DNA of 64,000 nucleotides from Salinicoccus sp. YB14-2 (GCF_001265075.1 NZ_LFKO01000002.1:236719-300718); one strand, 5' to 3'; shown: positions 8,825-17,931, numbered from the stretch's first letter. A program made the numbers and translations. Notes: generated from the letters alone by a model not told the origin.

Positions 8825-9448
8825 TTATTCCACAGGTGCCAGTTCACTTTCTGTAACCCACTTATGATTCTGCACTTCTTCTTCAGTATCTGTTGTAACA
8901 AAATCTACCATATAGACAGTCGTTTCTTCAGCTGAGTCAATCGTGGCTGTTGCACCTTCCATGCCTTCCATGTGTGATGCATTCATTACTGCTTCATCGC
9001 CTGGTTCTAATGGGGCTTCTCCCGGTTCTTCCAATTCTTCATGGATGACCCATTTATGATCTTCGACAGGATCTCCACCATTCGTAGGTGTGTATGAGAC
9101 AGTATAGACAGTCGTGTCAAAAGCACCGGAAATTGTTGCTTCAGCACCATCCATACCTTGCATGTGCTCTGCTTCAATAATTGTCCGACTTCCGACTTCA
9201 TAAGTTGGATTTTCTGCTTCTTTCAAATCTTCAGGCACTTCACCCGAACTGGACATCTCATCGGCTGAATGTTCCATATGACCGCCGGAATCTGATTCCA
9301 TGTCCATCTCTTCTTCGGAGCTAGACTCTGTTTCAGTGCTTTGACTTTCTTCATTTTCATTAGGCTGAGTCTCCCCGTTACCACACGCAGCCAGTAAAGA
9401 TACAGTGAATATCGAAAGAAACCCTAATAATATTTTATTTTTTACCAT
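8825..9448 (-). CDS. ydhK: YdhK-family (DUF1541) lipoprotein
   Basis: A 207-residue secreted lipoprotein with lipobox L-A-A-C, an acidic Ser/Glu-rich linker containing M and H (MDMESD, GHMEHS), and two tandem DUF1541 repeats. Each repeat ends in H-K-W-V (DHKWVIHEEL, NHKWVTESEL) and holds a H-M-x-G-M motif. The start at 9448 is chosen for its GGAGGG site. YdhK proteins recur in copper and heavy-metal loci of Firmicutes, but no biochemical role is established to my knowledge. The Met/His motifs suggest metal binding (inference). A direct-repeat CTGCAC site lies upstream. A second, frameshifted member is at 13,849. Confidence 0.85.
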   Translation of the reverse strand: MVKNKILLGFLSIFTVSLLAACGNGETQPNENEESQSTETESSSEEEMDMESDSGGHMEHSADEMSSSGEVPEDLKEAENPTYEVGSRTIIEAEHMQGMDGAEATISGAFDTTVYTVSYTPTNGGDPVEDHKWVIHEELEEPGEAPLEPGDEAVMNASHMEGMEGATATIDSAEETTVYMVDFVTTDTEEEVQNHKWVTESELAPVE

Positions 9449-9498
9449 GTATATGCCCTCCATTTTATTAGTTCTACTGAGAACTCTACCCATAACTT

Positions 9499-9515
9499 TT
9501 GCAGTTTACGTGCAG
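9499..9515 (-). promoter_or_regulatory. 11-bp-spaced CTGCA direct repeat upstream of ydhK
   Basis: On the minus strand CTGCAC (9510-9515) and CTGCAA (9499-9504) are spaced exactly 11 bases. That is one helical turn, the layout typical of OmpR/PhoB-family response-regulator sites. An OmpR-type regulator is encoded at 11,536. Matching of the two is inference. Confidence 0.5.
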
Positions 9516-9628
9516 ATTCAATGAAAAATAAATGTATTTAATCAAGAATAATATTACCGACTCGACATATTGGATTTCAATTTAAAGGTTTATTAACCGT
9601 GGATGATATCTCAGCGCTTTCTTCAAAT

Positions 9629-9634
9629 CTGCAC
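9629..9634 (+). promoter_or_regulatory. CTGCAC motif upstream of the decayed lipoprotein gene
   Basis: One CTGCAC copy in an AAATCTGCACGAAA context lies about 50 bases before the pseudogene at 9683. It belongs to the same motif set as the sites at 403, 9510 and 12,284. Confidence 0.35.
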
Positions 9635-9682
9635 GAAAAATCGATATTTAAATAATAAAATGTATAAAGAGAGTAGCGAATC

Positions 9683-10041
9683 ATGATACCAAGAAAATTA
9701 ATAATTAATACTATAATATTATCATCTATATTTTTAGCGGGATGCGGTAAAATCACTCATGTAACTTCGAGTTACCCTTTAAATTTAAAAAGTCTTGACG
9801 GTCAGGTGTTATACTTAGTCATACATTTTTAGACTAAAACTTCGTTGCAGCTGCTACCTCTGCTAGATTATTTTTATCGAAAGATAGTGGAGATGAAAGA
9901 TGATGGTATTTTGTATGTTGCAATCAATCCGCAGAATGAAGATGAGTTAGCAATCCATACTATAAACGGAAATATTTATGTGTCTAATGACGGCTCATAA
10001 GAACAGTGGAAGAAAATTTTAGTTGTGGGCAAAGTAAAATA
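9683..10041 (+). pseudogene. Remnant of a BNR/sialidase-repeat-like lipoprotein
   Basis: An ATG at 9683 opens a 49-codon frame with a lipoprotein signal (FLAGC) that stops at 9832. About 90 bases later a second segment, in a different frame, reads AINPQNEDELAIHTINGN then IYVSNDGS, a stop, and EQWKKI. This N-P-x-N-x-D-E...S-x-D-G-x-x-W pattern is the beta-propeller repeat of secreted glycosylhydrolase-like lipoproteins (F510_1955-type) often found near ydhK genes. The middle of the gene is missing and at least one stop interrupts the end, so it is a deletion remnant. The exact family is a recollection, not a search result. Confidence 0.6.
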
Positions 10042-10154
10042 AGCTGAATTATTCATAATAAAAATACTACTTTTCTATATAATATGACTAATGAACAAAA
10101 AGATAAGATGATCTATTACGATTTATGCTGTTGCAGAAAACTGAGGAGGCTTTT

Positions 10155-11543
10155 ATGTTCAATAAATTAGCTTTAAAAATCGGACTTTTGGTTTTTCTGG
10201 TGATTCTTATTATTGAAATCATATTATTCTATATCCTATATACAAATCTGGTCGCTGATCGTGTGGAGGAAGTGATGGGGGATTTATTGGCCCGGGGGAA
10301 TACACACAGAGACGTATTGGAAGAAAACTATACAACCACGACATTGGAACATGTTGCGATTATGGAGTCAGAATCAGATTTTATTGTGGTGATAACAGAT
10401 GAGAATGGAGAGATAATCACCAATTCTGATCCGGTTGAACCAGAAATGATAACTGTTATTGAACATACTGATTATGGTGAAATACCACAAGAAGGAGTTA
10501 TCCTGAAATCAAATTGGTCAGAAGAAAAATATGTCTCTACAGACAGCCCCCTAACTTTTAACGAAACTCATAGCGGGCATGTTTTTATGTTTGCTGAAAG
10601 TGATAGCATCGAACGGATTATTGATCATCTCAGCCATAAGTTTTGGCTTGTGGGTCTATTGACTTTACTTCTGACTGTTATAACGGTGTTTATTCTTTCC
10701 AGAGTTATTACCCAACCGGTATTGAGGATGAAAAAAGCGACAGAACAATTAAGTAGAGGCAATCATAACGTGGAATTGTATACACATCGAAAAGATGAGC
10801 TTGGAGATTTGGCGACTTCGATTACTTTGCTGTCGCAAGATCTGGAACGTTTAAAAAACGAGAGAAATGAATTTTTAGGGAGTATATCGCATGAGCTACG
10901 AACACCTTTAACCTATATGAAAGGGTATACGGATATTATTAGCAGAAAAGAAATATCCACGACGGACAGGAATAGATACATTAAAATCATTCAGGAAGAA
11001 ACAGAGCATTTAGCAGACCTGATAAAAAATCTGTTTAAATTAGCTAAAATCGATCATAATGAATTTGCCATCACAAAAGAGAGGGTAGTATTTAGCGCTT
11101 TGATTGAGACGGTTTTAGCACGAATCCGTCCAGCGCTCAATGAAAAAAAGATAGAGCTTTTCTTTCATTGTCCGGACAACTTGGTTGTTATGGCAGATCC
11201 CGAAAGAATTCAACAAGTTATATTGAATATATTAGATAATGCAATAAAGTATACTCCCGAGAAAGGTCATATCACAATGGAAGTTATTCAAAATAAAAAT
11301 GAAATTTTAACAACTATTTCAGATACAGGAGAAGGAATCCCAGAAGAAGATATACCCTTTATATTCGATCGACTGTATCGTTCTGAAAAGTCTAGATCCC
11401 GGGTAAGCGGAGGGTCTGGTCTCGGGCTGACAATCGCTAAAGAAATTGTGGAGTTGCATGGTGGCGAGATTGGAGTAGAAAGTACACTCGGCAAGGAGAC
11501 TGTTTTCGTCATATCTTTAAAGAAGGAGAATGTAAATGAATAA
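10155..11543 (+). CDS. Sensor histidine kinase of the copper-module two-component system
   Basis: A 462-residue membrane kinase. It has one helix near residues 8-30, an extracytoplasmic sensor domain of about 130 residues, a second helix, a HAMP linker, HisKA with the phospho-acceptor in ISHELRTPL, and an ATPase domain with N box NILDNAIKY, G1 DTGEGIPE, and GGSGLGL. The start at 10,155 follows GAGGAGG; an upstream in-frame ATG at 10,125 is less likely. The stop overlaps the response regulator start by 8 bases. Its place among copper genes suggests copper or cell-envelope sensing (inference); CusS/CopS kinases are analogues. Confidence 0.88.
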   Translation: MFNKLALKIGLLVFLVILIIEIILFYILYTNLVADRVEEVMGDLLARGNTHRDVLEENYTTTTLEHVAIMESESDFIVVITDENGEIITNSDPVEPEMITVIEHTDYGEIPQEGVILKSNWSEEKYVSTDSPLTFNETHSGHVFMFAESDSIERIIDHLSHKFWLVGLLTLLLTVITVFILSRVITQPVLRMKKATEQLSRGNHNVELYTHRKDELGDLATSITLLSQDLERLKNERNEFLGSISHELRTPLTYMKGYTDIISRKEISTTDRNRYIKIIQEETEHLADLIKNLFKLAKIDHNEFAITKERVVFSALIETVLARIRPALNEKKIELFFHCPDNLVVMADPERIQQVILNILDNAIKYTPEKGHITMEVIQNKNEILTTISDTGEGIPEEDIPFIFDRLYRSEKSRSRVSGGSGLGLTIAKEIVELHGGEIGVESTLGKETVFVISLKKENVNE

Positions 11544-12207
11544 AGTGCTGTTAATCGATGATGAAGAGAGAATGCTCGAACTGTTGACATTATACTTGAA
11601 ACCTTACCCTTATTTTTGTCGAAAAGCAGTAGGTGCAAAAGCAGGGCTTAAGTTTGTTAAAGAAGAGAAGTTTGATCTTATTCTACTGGATATCATGATG
11701 CCTGAAATGAATGGATGGGAAGTATGCAGAGAAATACGGCAATACTCAGATGTACCTATTATCATGGTGACTGCACGTGAGCAGAAAGAAGATATTGTAA
11801 AAGGACTCAAGCTGGGTGCAGATGACTATATAACAAAACCTTTTAATGAAGAAGAATTGGTTGCAAGAATGGATGCATTACTAAGAAGAACAAGACCTGT
11901 CAACCGGATTGAAGTCGAAAGACTGTTATGGGACGAAGATCAATTTGAACTATCCTATAAAAAACAGCTTGTAAAATTAACACCAAAAGAATTTGCAATC
12001 ATTGGATTACTCATGAAAAATCCAGGAAGGGTATTTTCTAGAAATCAATTGATTGATTTAGTGTGGGGCATGCATTCTGAAACGGAAGGACGTACTGTGG
12101 ATTCCCATGTTAGAAATATGCGGGAAAAAATTCGGGAAGTCGGCTTTCCTATCGATGATTACTTTCACACGGTGTGGGGCGTGGGCTACAAGTGGATTAG
12201 AAAGTAG
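11536..12207 (+). CDS. OmpR/PhoB-family response regulator
   Basis: A 223-residue regulator. The receiver domain has the acidic pair DDEE at residues 8-11, phospho-Asp in LLLDIMMP, the conserved Thr (VTA) and K in ITKPF. The C-terminal winged helix ends in HTVWGVGYKW. It overlaps the kinase gene, which comes first, the reverse of the usual order. The recurring CTGCAC direct repeats in this module, spaced 11 bp at two places, are candidate binding sites (inference). Confidence 0.92.
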   Translation: MNKVLLIDDEERMLELLTLYLKPYPYFCRKAVGAKAGLKFVKEEKFDLILLDIMMPEMNGWEVCREIRQYSDVPIIMVTAREQKEDIVKGLKLGADDYITKPFNEEELVARMDALLRRTRPVNRIEVERLLWDEDQFELSYKKQLVKLTPKEFAIIGLLMKNPGRVFSRNQLIDLVWGMHSETEGRTVDSHVRNMREKIREVGFPIDDYFHTVWGVGYKWIRK

Positions 12208-12283
12208 CTTTCTCATATTATCGATTGCTTAAAAATGTAGATTTTGAGCACATTGATAAAATTAATTTGAAATATTTTAAAAA

Positions 12284-12300
12284 CTGCACACTAACTGCAC
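12284..12300 (+). promoter_or_regulatory. Perfect 11-bp-spaced CTGCAC direct repeat upstream of the APC permease
   Basis: CTGCAC at 12,284-12,289 and again at 12,295-12,300 are exactly 11 bases apart, each preceded by AA. This is the clearest copy of the motif. It lies about 50 bases before the permease start and 77 bases after the response-regulator gene. Confidence 0.6.
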
Positions 12301-12348
12301 AAACCATGGGCATATGTTTTAGAGACTATTATTTCTGAGGTGATACTA

Positions 12349-13665
12349 ATGAGCGAATATAAAAAAGACAGCTTATCTCTGACTGGTGCGATCGGTCTTG
12401 GGACAGGGGTTATGATCAGTGCCGGAATATTTGCATTGCTGGGTCAGGTTGCCGCACTTGCCGGCATGTGGTTCCCGATCATGTTTGTCGTCGGAGGGAT
12501 TGTAACTGGATTCAGTGCGTATTCCTATGTCAAGATGAGCAATGAATATCCTTCAGCAGGGGGTATCGGCATGTTTTTGGCAAAAGCGTATGGTCAGGGT
12601 ACCGTCACTGCTTCTGCAGCGATGCTGATGGCCGTATCCATGGTCATCAACCAGAGTCTCGTGGCCCGTACTTTCGGTACCTATACGTTGCAGATTTTCA
12701 ATATGGATGCAACCAGCTACCTGGTGCCTGTGCTCGCTGTTGGTCTTTTGCTCTTTGCATTCCTGGTTAATATTTCTGGCAACAGTTTCATTCAGACGTT
12801 TACTTCGATTGTGTCCCTGCTTAAAATAATTGGACTTGTCGTCTTTGCGATGGGCGGGTTATGGGTCGCCGGTTTTTCCATTACACCCGCAGAGGGCAGT
12901 GGAAGTACGGAAGACGCAACTATTACCAGCATGATTGCAGCTGTGGCACTCACCATCCTATCGTTCAAAGGGTTTACGACGATCACTAACAGTGGCTCTG
13001 AAATCGTTAAACCCCATAAGAATATCGGCCGGGCGATTGTCGCATCCATTTCCATCAGTCTTTTTGTGTATCTGCTGGTTGCATGGGCGGTATCCAGCAA
13101 TCTGCCGTTAAACGAAATCATTGCAGCCAGAGACTACTCGCTTGCAGAAGCCGCAAGGCCAGCATTTGGAAACTACGCTGTATGGTTTACCGTCGGCATT
13201 GCGATCATCGCAACAGTATCCGGTATTATTGCCAGTGTCTTTGCGGTGTCACGCATGCTTGCCATGCTGACAGATATGAAGCTGATTCCACATAAGCACT
13301 TTGGCATGCCAGGACGGATTCAAAAGCATACGCTGGTATACACAATTGTACTTGCGATGGTACTGGCCGTCATTTTCGACCTCAGTCGTATCGCCTCAGT
13401 CGGGGCCATATTGTATCTTGTGATGGATATGATTGTGCATTGGGGTGTATTTAAACATCTGAGGGATAAGGTGGATGCAAATCCAGTCATTGTCATGACC
13501 GCATTCATACTTGATGGAATTGTACTGGCAGCTTTTATGTGGGTCAAACTGATGAATGACTGGCTGATTGTTGTCGTCTCCATCATTTTCATTATCATCA
13601 TCTTCATAGGGGAGTATGTATTTCTTAAACACCGTAATGATGGGGAAGAAGGGCATGCGCATTAA
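12349..13665 (+). CDS. APC-superfamily amino acid/cation permease
   Basis: A 438-residue polytopic membrane protein with about 12 helices. The first helix has the APC signature GTGVMISAGIFALLGQVA, and a conserved SFKGFTTITNSGSEI segment follows in helix 6. The start at 12,349 follows GAGGTG. The substrate cannot be told from sequence. Codon use is visibly richer in G/C than neighbouring copper genes, suggesting separate ancestry. A direct-repeat regulatory site sits upstream. A link to copper stress, for example amino acid supply or copper-ligand transport, is speculation. Confidence 0.8.
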   Translation: MSEYKKDSLSLTGAIGLGTGVMISAGIFALLGQVAALAGMWFPIMFVVGGIVTGFSAYSYVKMSNEYPSAGGIGMFLAKAYGQGTVTASAAMLMAVSMVINQSLVARTFGTYTLQIFNMDATSYLVPVLAVGLLLFAFLVNISGNSFIQTFTSIVSLLKIIGLVVFAMGGLWVAGFSITPAEGSGSTEDATITSMIAAVALTILSFKGFTTITNSGSEIVKPHKNIGRAIVASISISLFVYLLVAWAVSSNLPLNEIIAARDYSLAEAARPAFGNYAVWFTVGIAIIATVSGIIASVFAVSRMLAMLTDMKLIPHKHFGMPGRIQKHTLVYTIVLAMVLAVIFDLSRIASVGAILYLVMDMIVHWGVFKHLRDKVDANPVIVMTAFILDGIVLAAFMWVKLMNDWLIVVVSIIFIIIIFIGEYVFLKHRNDGEEGHAH

Positions 13666-13848
13666 AGCATTTTTAATCTCGAGCCATGCGTGTTCTTCTA
13701 AAAGGGAAGAGTATCACAGTTACAAAAGGGGGTAATGCTTTTTCAGGAAGATGAATCAATAGAAATTTAAAATGATTAGAAGGCATTGGATTGCTTGTAT
13801 CATTTAAGGTAAATATCTCTTAGAAAAAATACCAGGGAGGAATGTAAA

Positions 13849-14719
13849 ATGAATAACAGATTTACAAAAATAGTCGTCACACTCGCAACCGTTACTGGAA
13901 TCAGTTTCTCAGCAGGACAAGTTTCGGCAGATTCCATCAACGCAGCTCCCCAAGCCAATGGACAAGCACAGGGGGGAAGCAAAGGTTGAAAAGAGACTGG
14001 ATAAGGTTGAGAAGAAAACGGACGCTATCCAATCTGAGCTGGAGGCAATCGAAGGATCTATCGAAGGCCCTCCTATAACAGTTGATGAAGTACAGCTCTA
14101 TAAAGAGTATCTGGACAAGCTGGAATCTCTGCTGAATCGCTTAAACGCCGCTGACAACCATTTGGATGCTGTGACCAAAAAAATGGAAAACCAGGATGCA
14201 TCCATTGAAGAGACTGAAGTAGAAATTAATGATATACGCACCAGTATTTTAGAAGTGAAAGAAACGATTCAATCCATTTTTGCTGAACAGATGTCCAGCA
14301 CTGGTGTAGTCCCTGACGGTCTGGAGGAAGCAGAAGATCCAACTTATGAAGTGGGTAGCCAAGCCATTATCAAAGCCGATCATATGCCAGGTATGTATGG
14401 CGCTGAAGCAACAATTGCAGGCGCATTTGATACTGTTGCTTATAGTGTCACTTATTACCCTACAACTGGTGGAGACCCAGTGGAGAATCATAAATGGGTC
14501 ATCCATGAAGAATTGAAAGGTCCAGGAGAAGCACCACTGGAGCCTGGCACTGAAGTGACCTTGGATGCGGATCACATGAAAGGCATGGATGGTGCAACCG
14601 CTGTGATAGAATCTGCTGAAGACACTACTGTATATATGCTTGACTTCACAACAACAACTGGAGAAAAAGTAGAAAATCATAAATGGGTGACAGAAAGTGA
14701 ATTGTCACCTGTTGAATAA
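13849..14719 (+). pseudogene. ydhK: YdhK-family protein with coiled-coil insert, frameshifted at a G6 tract
   Basis: An ATG at 13,849 behind GGGAGG opens a signal peptide (residues 1-27, cleavage near VSA). The frame closes at 13,989. The rest of the protein continues from about 13,975 in the +1 frame to 14,719. The shift falls on six Gs at 13,971-13,976; five Gs would give an uninterrupted GQAQGEAKVEKR reading. The body has a charged coiled coil (about 80 residues) and then two DUF1541 repeats, each with H-M-x-G-M and H-K-W-V. Either a dead gene, a phase-variable gene or a sequencing error. A terminator follows. Confidence 0.75.
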
Positions 14720-14733
14720 AAACAGATGATATT

Positions 14734-14797
14734 AAAGAGCTTATCTTTACTGGATTATCTATCTCAAATGGATAATCTGCATGGATAAGCTCTTTTT
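14734..14797 (+). terminator. Two-part hairpin terminator after the second ydhK
   Basis: AAAGAGCTTATC pairs with GATAAGCTCTTT, and an inner GGATTATC/GATAATC stem lies within. A T-run follows. Confidence 0.8.
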
Positions 14798-15024
14798 ATT
14801 ATATGAATTAACAGATACATTAATGACTGTTTTGAAGGGAATTCGGTTTACTCCTCCTTGCAACGATGGTTCTAAGCGAACTCAACTGTTTTTTATAACC
14901 TTGTCTAAACTAAGGCGTCTCTTATAAGTATTGTCAAAATCAAGGGCGCTCTTAATTAATAATGCAAATACACCTTAATGTATATTTTCGTTAAAATGCT
15001 GGGTACAATCTTAACCGGAAATAA
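14798..15024. other. Non-coding gap between two terminators
   Basis: No coding frame or recognisable motif is seen between the ydhK terminator and the terminator of the convergent csp gene. Confidence 0.4.
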
Positions 15025-15067
15025 AAGAAGTGGTATGTCCAGAATAAGTTCCGACATACCACTTCTT
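15025..15067 (-). terminator. Terminator of the copper-storage-like gene
   Basis: AAGAAGTGGTATGTC (15,025-15,039) and GACATACCACTTCTT (15,053-15,067) pair perfectly over 15 bases. A-residues on the left give the T-tail for the minus-strand transcript. Confidence 0.8.
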
Positions 15068-15081
15068 TCTAAGTGTTGTGC

Positions 15082-15408
15082 TTAGGCGATTTCTTTACAA
15101 GCCTCTGCACATTTGAAGCACGCATCTGCACATTTCTGGCAGTGATCGTGGTCATGTTTTTGACACTCGTTGCCGCATGCTTCGCAGACCTTGGCACATA
15201 CTGCCGCCAGATCAGAAGAAAATGGTGAATTTCTTGTCAGAGCCTGTTCTAAAAATGCACAGATATCTGCACATTCACGATCCAATCGGATACACTCCGC
15301 CATCATTTTTACGTCTTCTTCCCTCAGACAGGCATCGTAACAGTGGTTACAGGCTTCCATACATTCATGTAACGTCTGAATCAGTTGTTGATGTTGTTCA
15401 TGAGCCAT
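15082..15408 (-). CDS. csp: Four-helix Cys-rich copper-storage-like protein
   Basis: A 108-residue helical protein with regularly spaced cysteines: CMEACNHCYDAC near residue 16, then C-x6-C-x3-C, C-x3-C-x2-C-x3-C, and a final CxxCxxxCxxCxxxC set mixed with HDHDH. This is the pattern of the Csp copper-storage/four-helix-bundle family, which holds many Cu(I) ions inside a helical bundle. It has no signal peptide, so it acts in the cytoplasm. GGAGGG precedes the start. It lies downstream of mco on the same strand but 200 bases away, with a CTGCAC motif between. Confidence 0.88.
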   Translation of the reverse strand: MAHEQHQQLIQTLHECMEACNHCYDACLREEDVKMMAECIRLDRECADICAFLEQALTRNSPFSSDLAAVCAKVCEACGNECQKHDHDHCQKCADACFKCAEACKEIA

Positions 15409-15500
15409 TATAAATCCCTCCTATAGAATTGAATGCACTTACATTAATTGAATTCCCATCCATTTCGCATATAAACCGATATGGTAAAACTCCATAGAAA

Positions 15501-15506
15501 CTGCAC
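15501..15506 (+). promoter_or_regulatory. CTGCAC motif upstream of csp
   Basis: CTGCAC preceded 11 bases earlier by a looser AACTCC copy. It lies between mco and csp, about 95 bases before csp. Its orientation is opposite to csp transcription, unlike the ydhK and permease sites, which weakens it as a functional site. Confidence 0.3.
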
Positions 15507-15612
15507 ATAATTTTAATGATGATTGTCCTTCTCCAACTTACTCAATATTGTAATTCGTCTAGAAAAAATCAAGAAATAGTTCCTTTTTTTTATTAGATTG
15601 AAGCTTTGGAGC

Positions 15613-17181
15613 TTACTCTACTTTAACCTGTCCCATCATCCCATTGTCCTCATGTTCAAGTATGTGACAGTGGAACATATATATGCCTTTATTTTTAAAC
15701 TGAATGGCAATTTTTACAGTCTCATCCGGGGCAACGGAAAAACTATCTTTCCAGCCTCTTTCGTTCTCAGGTGGTGCTTCTCCATTCCTGGAAAGGATCT
15801 TAAACTGAGCACCATGGATGTGGAACGGATGAATCATGCCGCCCATCATGTCAGGTTTATTATAGATTTCCCATACTTCTGTAACACCTTGTTCCTGCGT
15901 AAAATCAATTCTTTCAGGATCAAATTTTTTTCCGTTTATCGTTACCATATCCATCATGCCGAAAAGTTCAATTTCTTTTGTCACTGGCAGGTTCTTTTCT
16001 TCTTCCGTAACTGAAAAGTCATTCATTTCATCAGGTATATCCATGTTCTTACCTGTTTGATCTGTGATTTCAAAAGGTAAGAGCGTGGCACCATCTTCAT
16101 TCATTAACGCTATATTTTCATTACCATCGACTTTAGAAAAATCAATGATTATTTCGGCCCGCTCTGAAGGCGTGAGTGTGATTTCTTCCATTGAGACCGG
16201 TTCATTTAAAAACCCGCCGTCCGTTGCGACTTGTACAAAAGAATCCCCTGTATTTAGTTTAAAGGTGTAATTTCTTGCATTTGATCCATTTAAAAGTCGA
16301 AGCCTTACTTTTTCTTTATCTACAGTTAATTTTGGATTCAATGTGCCGTTAATTAATGATGTATCCCCGACTGTGCCATCTTCATTTGCTACGGCTTTGT
16401 AATTCAGTTGTTTTTCATCATTAAATACTTTATCCTGGAAAACGAGAGGGATGTCATTTTCTCCATATTCACTTGGTAATTCGAGATTTTTTGAATTTTG
16501 GTCCTCGATATAAATTAACCCAGCAAGTCCGTTGTACACTTGTTCAGAGGTTTTTCCTTCCGGGTGGGGATGGAACCACAATGTGGCAGCTTCCTGTGTC
16601 ACTTCAAATTCAATAGTACTCTCTTCGCCTGGCTCCAATACATTGTGTGGACCACCATCGTCATTCCCTGGCACTTCCAATCCATGCCAGTGAAAAGTGG
16701 TATTTTCATTGAGTTCATTGATTAAGTTTATTTTCACAGTATCTCCTTTTTCAAATTGAAGCATGGGACCTAGAAACGAGTCATTATAGCCATATGTTTT
16801 TGTTTGAACGCCATCAAATATTTCTGTTTCTCCTTTTTGCGCGCGTATTGTATACTCAGTTCCTTTGTTGCTGTCGCTTTTGAGTACAGAGGGGATACTC
16901 AGTTCGTTCTCTCCTGTCGAATCAATTAGACCTACCACATCATCATGATCCATATGACCATTACCCATGGAACCATTATTCATTTCTCCTTCACTGGAGG
17001 AGCCATTCATATTTTCTTCCATAGAACCTTCATTGTCCTCATTCATGTTCATCTCTTCATTTGAATTCTTTTCATTGCTAGTATCTTCTACAGATGCTTC
17101 TCCGTCATTGCTTGTACAAGCTGATAAAACAATGACCATCATTAGAGAAAACAAGCTTATCAATAGGTTCTTTTTTCTCAT
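15613..17181 (-). CDS. mco: Multicopper oxidase lipoprotein (laccase/CueO-like)
   Basis: A 522-residue secreted lipoprotein (lipobox L-S-A-C). Residues 30-80 are rich in Met, His, Glu and Asn (NGSMGNGHMDHDD), a likely copper-capturing tail. All copper ligands of the three-domain family are present: H-W-H-G, W-F-H-P-H, H-P-F-H-I-H-G and H-C-H-I-L-E-H-E-D-x-G-M-M. Such enzymes oxidise toxic Cu(I) to Cu(II) outside the membrane. Paired copB and mco genes are known on staphylococcal copper islands, so the context agrees. A TATAAT on the minus strand at about 17,247-17,252 fits as its -10. Confidence 0.95.
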   Translation of the reverse strand: MRKKNLLISLFSLMMVIVLSACTSNDGEASVEDTSNEKNSNEEMNMNEDNEGSMEENMNGSSSEGEMNNGSMGNGHMDHDDVVGLIDSTGENELSIPSVLKSDSNKGTEYTIRAQKGETEIFDGVQTKTYGYNDSFLGPMLQFEKGDTVKINLINELNENTTFHWHGLEVPGNDDGGPHNVLEPGEESTIEFEVTQEAATLWFHPHPEGKTSEQVYNGLAGLIYIEDQNSKNLELPSEYGENDIPLVFQDKVFNDEKQLNYKAVANEDGTVGDTSLINGTLNPKLTVDKEKVRLRLLNGSNARNYTFKLNTGDSFVQVATDGGFLNEPVSMEEITLTPSERAEIIIDFSKVDGNENIALMNEDGATLLPFEITDQTGKNMDIPDEMNDFSVTEEEKNLPVTKEIELFGMMDMVTINGKKFDPERIDFTQEQGVTEVWEIYNKPDMMGGMIHPFHIHGAQFKILSRNGEAPPENERGWKDSFSVAPDETVKIAIQFKNKGIYMFHCHILEHEDNGMMGQVKVE

Positions 17182-17619
17182 ACTTTACAATCCCTTCTTT
17201 CTACTTTTAATAAAGAACTTGTCATTCCTTTATGTATTAGACTAGATTATAATTTTCGAGAATCCGTGCATAAAATGAGTATTTAATATGACAAAAACTA
17301 CATGTAAAATTAAGTTTAAAAAACGACCGTTTATTGAACTTTTTTCAGCATTGATATTTATCTTGTTTTTGTAGGTTTTCCTGTTCAATAACTTGTGTAA
17401 TTAACAACATATAATAATATAAAATGTAGTAGGGTTTTTTGGACTATATAGAGACTGCGAGAGATATCTTCTAAAATTTAAGCAGGGGTATCAATTACTC
17501 AAATTATTTAAAACATCACTTAAATTTTAAAGCTTTAAAATTTACGATATAAATTACTTCTTATTAAGGAATTGCAACTTTATCATTATATTGTCTGGTT
17601 TTACTTATGATAACTCTCG
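17182..17619. other. Non-coding end of the copper module
   Basis: AT-rich, no gene seen. It contains a perfect 22-bp AT-rich palindrome at 17,522-17,543 and, just before the repeat at 17,620, TTACTTATGATAA (17,601-17,613). The reverse complement of that, TTATCATAAGTAA, resembles the classical staphylococcal attachment core. It may be the abutting end of module A. Confidence 0.45.
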
Positions 17620-17644
17620 GCGTATCGTTTTTCGATGCGATTTT
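17620..17644 (+). repeat. Internal att-like repeat, junction of modules A and B
   Basis: GCGTATCG, five bases, then CGATGCGATTTT: the same layout and orientation as 1-23 and 20,486-20,510. Differences from the consensus (G for A, A for G) suggest an older, diverged end. It separates the copper genes from the TetR group. Confidence 0.65.
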
Positions 17645-17903
17645 CTTGATATTGTACTGTATAACGGAATAATTATGTTATAAAATAAAATCTCTCCATA
17701 TTCGGAGTTCCAACTTCAAAATACATACTAGAATTCTTGATGCCAAAGGTGTTAGCAAGACTTGTAAACAAGGATATAATGATGACACAAAATCACTTCT
17801 TCCCTTATATATGATTGAACTATATTTCTTTTTATCAGGCTCTCAGTGTGATAATTACATATAGAAATAAATAAGTAATAAAGAGACCAGAATTAATTTG
17901 CTT
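17645..17903. other. Non-coding start of module B
   Basis: No coding frame or structured RNA is evident between the internal repeat and the tetR operator. Confidence 0.35.
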
Positions 17904-17931
17904 ATTTTTTTAATACAGTTGTATTAAAAAA
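17904..17931 (+). promoter_or_regulatory. Palindromic operator in front of tetR
   Basis: TTTTTTAATAC and GTATTAAAAAA are inverted arms around AGTT. It lies 15-40 bases before the tetR start codon, the usual place for autorepression by TetR proteins. TAAAAT at 17,935-17,940 could be the -10. That would leave almost no leader and would explain the lack of a ribosome site before the ATG. Confidence 0.6.

Noticed and set aside
17522..17543. 22-bp AT-only-flanked palindrome around AGCT
   Set aside because: Perfect but low-complexity, without tail or neighbouring gene; cannot be told from chance in AT-rich DNA.
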